From positions 806,001-870,000 of the forward strand of contig NW_027469109.1 of assembly GCF_051020765.1 (NCBI RefSeq): a DNA stretch of 64,000 nucleotides, given 5' to 3'. The notes beneath the pieces are model-generated. The model was not told where the DNA came from and ran no database searches. It saw only the letters and a list, made by a program, of their open reading frames with translations. Of the stretch, positions 61,021 to 64,000 are shown one piece after another. The position numbers were made by a program, and so were the translations under genes. The DNA comes from Lasioglossum baleicum (Eukaryota; Arthropoda; Insecta; Hymenoptera; Halictidae). The number at the start of each line of letters is the position of its first letter. Positions within the stretch are counted from its first letter, which is position 1.

Positions 61021-63347
61021 TCGGAATTTTCCGGGAGCCCGTCGGTCCTTCGGCCCCGCTCGGCTCGGCTCGAGGTCGAGGTCGAGGTCGACGGTAGCGA
61101 CGATGGTGGCGGGGAGGTGCGCAATTGGTCTGTCATCGCCATCCTCCCCCCAACCCCCCCTCCCTTTAAAATTAATGGAAAATGTAAACCCAAACGTAGA
61201 GTCGGATTCGTAACCTCGAAGTTACAAGTCGATTCGCTCAACTATCAAGAGAGAGTAAACGCGGCGATTGTGGCGGCACTCGCCACCGATGCGAAGTCAG
61301 CATCACGAAGTTGGCGTTAAATTCGAACGTTTGAATCAGTTATTTTCTTTCCGGCCCTTTTCAGCCATGAACCGTGGAAGCGCCGAAATTCGGGTTTCAT
61401 TTTTAACGCCGCAGCTTATACCCCCCGAGCGATACCGAACACTGCCGGTCGTGGTCGGTAACTTATCCTCCGCCGAGGTCGACGCACGTTACCGATGCAC
61501 ACGTAAAAAATTTTTCGCGAATTTTCGCGAATTTTTGGCGCGGTAAACCTTCGTCTCCGCGTCCTCCGTCCGACGAGCCTACTCTCGCCCGCACCCGTCG
61601 ACCCGTTCTCGAGCTATACGGCGACAAAGAAATCGCAAAATTTCACTAATTAGACGTCATCGAAAAAGTTACGGCCAACTGGGAATTAAAGGTATATCGC
61701 CTTTCCGAATTTTCCGGGAGCCCGTCGGGCCTTCGGCCCCGCTCGGCGCGGGTCGGCTCGGCTCGAGGTCGAGGTCGTCGGTAGCGACGATGGTGGCGGG
61801 GAGGAGCGCGATTGGTCTGTCATCGCCATCCTCCCCCCAACCCCCCCTCCCTTTAAAATTAATGGAAAATGTAAACCTAAACGTAGAGTCGGATTCGTAA
61901 CCTCGAAGTTACAAGTCAACTCGCTCAACTATCAAGGGAGAGTAAACGCTGCGACTGTGGCGGCACTCGCCACCGATGCGAAGTCAGCGTCGCGCAGTTG
62001 GCGTTAAATTCGAACGATTGAATCAGTTATTTTCTTTCGGGCCCTTTTCAGCCATGAACCGTGGAAGCGCCGAAATTCGGGTTTCATTTTTAACGCGGCA
62101 GCTTATACCCCCCGAGCGTTACCGACCACTGCCGTTGGTGGTCGGTAAGTTATCCTCCGCCGAGGTCGAGGCGCGTTACCGATGCACACGTAAAAAATTT
62201 TTTGCGAATTTTCGCGAATTTTTCGCGCGGTAAACCTTCGTCTCCGCGTCCTCCGTCCGACGAGCCTACTCTCGCCCGCACCCGTCGACCCGTTCTGGAG
62301 CTATACGGCGACAAAGAAATCGCAAAATTTCACTAATTAGACGTCATCGAAAAAGTTACGGCCAACTGGGAATTAAAGGTATATCGCCTTTCCGAATTTT
62401 CCGGGAGCCCGTCGGGCCTTCGGCCCCGCTCGGCGCGGGTCGGCTCGGCTCGAGGTCGAGGTCGTCGGTAGCGACGATGGTGGCGGGGAGGAGCGCGATT
62501 GGTCTGTCATCGCCATCCTCCCCCCAACCCCCCCTCCCTTTAAAATTAATGGAAAATGTAAACCTAAACGTAGAGTCGGATTCGTAACCTCGAAGTTACA
62601 AGTCAACTCGCTCAACTATCAAGGGAGAGTAAACGCGGCGACTGTGGCGGCACTCGCCACCGATGCGAAGTCAGCGTCGCGCAGTTGGCGTTAAATTCGA
62701 ACGATTGAATCAGTTATTTTCTTTCGGGCCCTTTTCAGCCATGAACCGTGGAAGCGCCGAAATTCGGGTTTGTTTTTAACGCGGCAGCTTATACCCCCCG
62801 AGCGTTACCGACCACTGCCGTTGGTGGTCGGTAAGTTATCCTCCGCCGAGGTCGAGGCGCGTTACCGATGCACACGTAAAAAATTTTTTGCGAATTTTCG
62901 CGAATTTTTCGCGCGGTAAACCTTCGTCTCCGCGTCCTCCGTCCGACGAGCCTACTCTCGCCCGCACCCGTCGACCCGTTCTCGAGCTATACGGCGACAA
63001 AGAAATCGCAAAATTTCACTAATTAGACGTCATCGAAAAAGTTACGGCCAACTGGGAATTAAAGGTATATCGCCTTTCCGAATTGTCCGGGAGCCCGTCG
63101 GGCCTTCGGCCCCGCTCGGCGCGGGTCGGCTCGGCTCGAGGTCGAGGTCGTCGGTAGCGACGATGGTGGCGGGGAGGAGCGCGATTGGTCTGTCATCGCC
63201 ATCCTCCCACCAACCCCCCTCCCTTTAAAATTAATGGAAAATGTAAACCCAAACGTAGAGTCGGATTCGTAACCTCGAAGTTACAAGTCGATTCGCTCAA
63301 CTATCAAGGGAGAGTAAACGCGGCGACTGTGGCGGCACTCGCCACCT
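61021..63347 (+). repeat. Segment J I I with private indels
   Basis: Unit starts are 61289 J, 61976 I and 62663 I. Unit 62663 has GGGTTTGTTTTTAACG where all others have GGGTTTCATTTTTAACG (about 62767-62780). It also has AATTGTCCGGG near 63083 and a C-rich tract shortened by one C near 63210. Unit 61976 ends with GTTCTGGAGC near 62293 instead of GTTCTCGAGC. Private changes are denser here than in the HOR blocks, as expected where homogenisation is weaker. Confidence 0.8.
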
Positions 63348-64000
63348 ATGCGAAGTCAGCGTCGCGAAGTTGGCGTTAAATTCGAACGTTTGAATCAGTT
63401 ATTATCTTTCGGGCCCTTTTCAGCCCTGAACCGTGGAAGCGCCGAAATTCGGGTTTCATTTTTAACGCGGCAGCTTATACCCCCCGAGCGTTACCGACCA
63501 CTGCCGTTGGTGGTCGGTAAGTTATCCTCCGCCGAGGTCGACGCGCGTTACCGATGCACACGTAAAAAATTTTTCGCGAATTTTTCGCGCGGTGAACCTT
63601 CGTCACCGCGTCCTCCGTCCGACGAGCCCACTCTCGCCAGCACCCGTCGACCCGTTCTCGAGCTATACGGCGACAAAGAAATCGCAAAATTTCGCTAATT
63701 TGACGTCACCGAAAAAGTTACGGCCAACTGGGAATTAAAGGTATATCGCCTTTCGGAATTTTCCGGGAGCCCGTCGGTCCTTCGGCCCCGCTCGGCTCGG
63801 CTCGGCTCGAGGTCGAGGTCGTCGGAAGCGACGGTGGTGGCGGAGAGGTGCGCAATTGGTCTGTCATCGCCATCCTCCCCCCAACCCCCCCTCCCTTTAA
63901 AATTAATGGAAAATGTAAACCCAAACGTAGAGTCGGATTCGTAACCTCGAAGTTACAAGTCGATTCGCTCAACTATCAAGAGAGAGTAAACGCGGCGACT
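63348..64000 (+). repeat. Partial last monomer, type B
   Basis: It has the single CGCGAATTTT word, GGTGAACC, CTTCGTCACCGCG (shared only with unit 36074), CTCGCCAGC and GTCGGAAGCGACGG. With the usual 672-bp length it would end about 20 bp beyond the window, so the array continues. Confidence 0.88.

Larger units (their letters stand above)
1..64000 (+). repeat. Satellite array, about 683-bp monomers, 93 unit starts, no edge in window
   Basis: One unit is repeated head to tail in the same orientation across the entire window. Phase was set on the 13-mer ATGCGAAGTCAGC or its one-base variants, which recurs 93 times from 504 to 63348. Spacing is always 672-688 bp and averages about 683 bp. Observed spacings cluster at 672, 678, 681-683 and 685-688, and are explained by small indels in a CTCGG/GAGGTC tract, a 10-bp direct repeat, C runs and a few single bases. 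Units differ by a limited set of linked variants, so they form subfamilies and higher-order repeats. No unique sequence, inverted segment or inserted transposon interrupts the array. A long gene-free uniform array is typical of eukaryotic satellite DNA. Its place on the chromosome and its host are not visible here. A very long ribosomal spacer is an alternative, but no rRNA sequence is present. Confidence 0.97.

Noticed and set aside
1..64000. Ribosomal intergenic spacer repeats
   Set aside because: No 18S, 5.8S, 28S or 5S sequence was recognised in 64 kb, and higher-order repeats of this size are more typical of satellites. It cannot be fully excluded without flanking sequence.
1..64000. CRISPR array or bacterial repeat region
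   Set aside because: The repeat is about 683 bp with no alternation of short repeats and unique spacers, and there are no cas genes.
1..64000. Transposon-derived array (LTR, helitron or MITE tandem)
   Set aside because: No reverse transcriptase, transposase or helicase frame, no target-site duplications and no terminal repeats were seen. The inverted repeat in each unit has only an 8-nt loop and is not a terminal inverted repeat.

Overview
The whole window lies inside one satellite DNA array. A unit of about 683 bp is repeated head to tail, always on the same strand, from base 1 to base 64000, and neither edge of the array is visible. Using the recurring 13-mer ATGCGAAGTCAGC (or its one-base variants) as a phase marker, I count 93 unit starts: a partial unit at 1-503, 92 complete units of 672-688 bp from 504 to 63347, and a partial unit at 63348-64000. 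I see no credible protein gene, rRNA, tRNA, transposase, reverse transcriptase or CRISPR array. Open frames of 60-119 codons recur on both strands of each unit, but I judge them to be non-coding by-products.

The organism cannot be named from the sequence. A tandem array this long and uniform, without genes, points to a eukaryotic satellite (pericentromeric, centromeric, subtelomeric or another heterochromatic block). GC looks close to half. CpG is very common, including repeated CGCGAATTTT words, which argues against a vertebrate genome and fits an invertebrate such as an insect. That last step is inference with low confidence.

The units fall into recognisable subfamilies, which I label A to K from linked variants. 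They are arranged in nested higher-order repeats. In order, by unit start: 504 K, 1187 K, 1874 H, 2557 K, 3240 K, 3927 H, 4610 K, 5293 mixed, 5965 K, 6648 G, 7336 F, 8017 I, 8704 H, 9387 J, 10074 H, 10762 B-like, 11440 G, 12128 G/H hybrid. From there the order K K H K H J H B G G/H occupies 12810-19655, and K K H K H K follows to 23761. Next come G F I H J H B (23762-28547), E G F E G G (28548-32656), F I J/H J H B (32657-36745), a hybrid and B E F B E C (36746-41503), and D A B C A' A E F D A B C D A B C D A' A E F D (41504-56511). The window ends with B E G F A I hybrid J I I B.

The main higher-order events are as follows. A 6,846-bp ten-unit tandem duplication covers 9190-23039. A 4,986-bp block occurs at 6022-11007 and again at 23136-28121, with a looser third copy from 32657. 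A 2,722-bp four-unit tandem repeat lies at 46964-52407. A 3.3-kb block occurs at 44103-47401 and 52970-56268. Two neighbouring single units at 30748-32286 look identical. Types A, C and D occur only to the right of about 40.8 kb and type K only to the left of about 23.8 kb, so the array is zoned.

Within each unit several small structures recur: an 11-12 bp perfect inverted repeat with an 8-nt loop, a TGACGTCA palindrome, a C-rich tract able to form a G-quadruplex on the minus strand, short CTCGG and GAGGTC microrepeats that set much of the length variation, and a doubled CGCGAATTTT word. Any function for these is untested.
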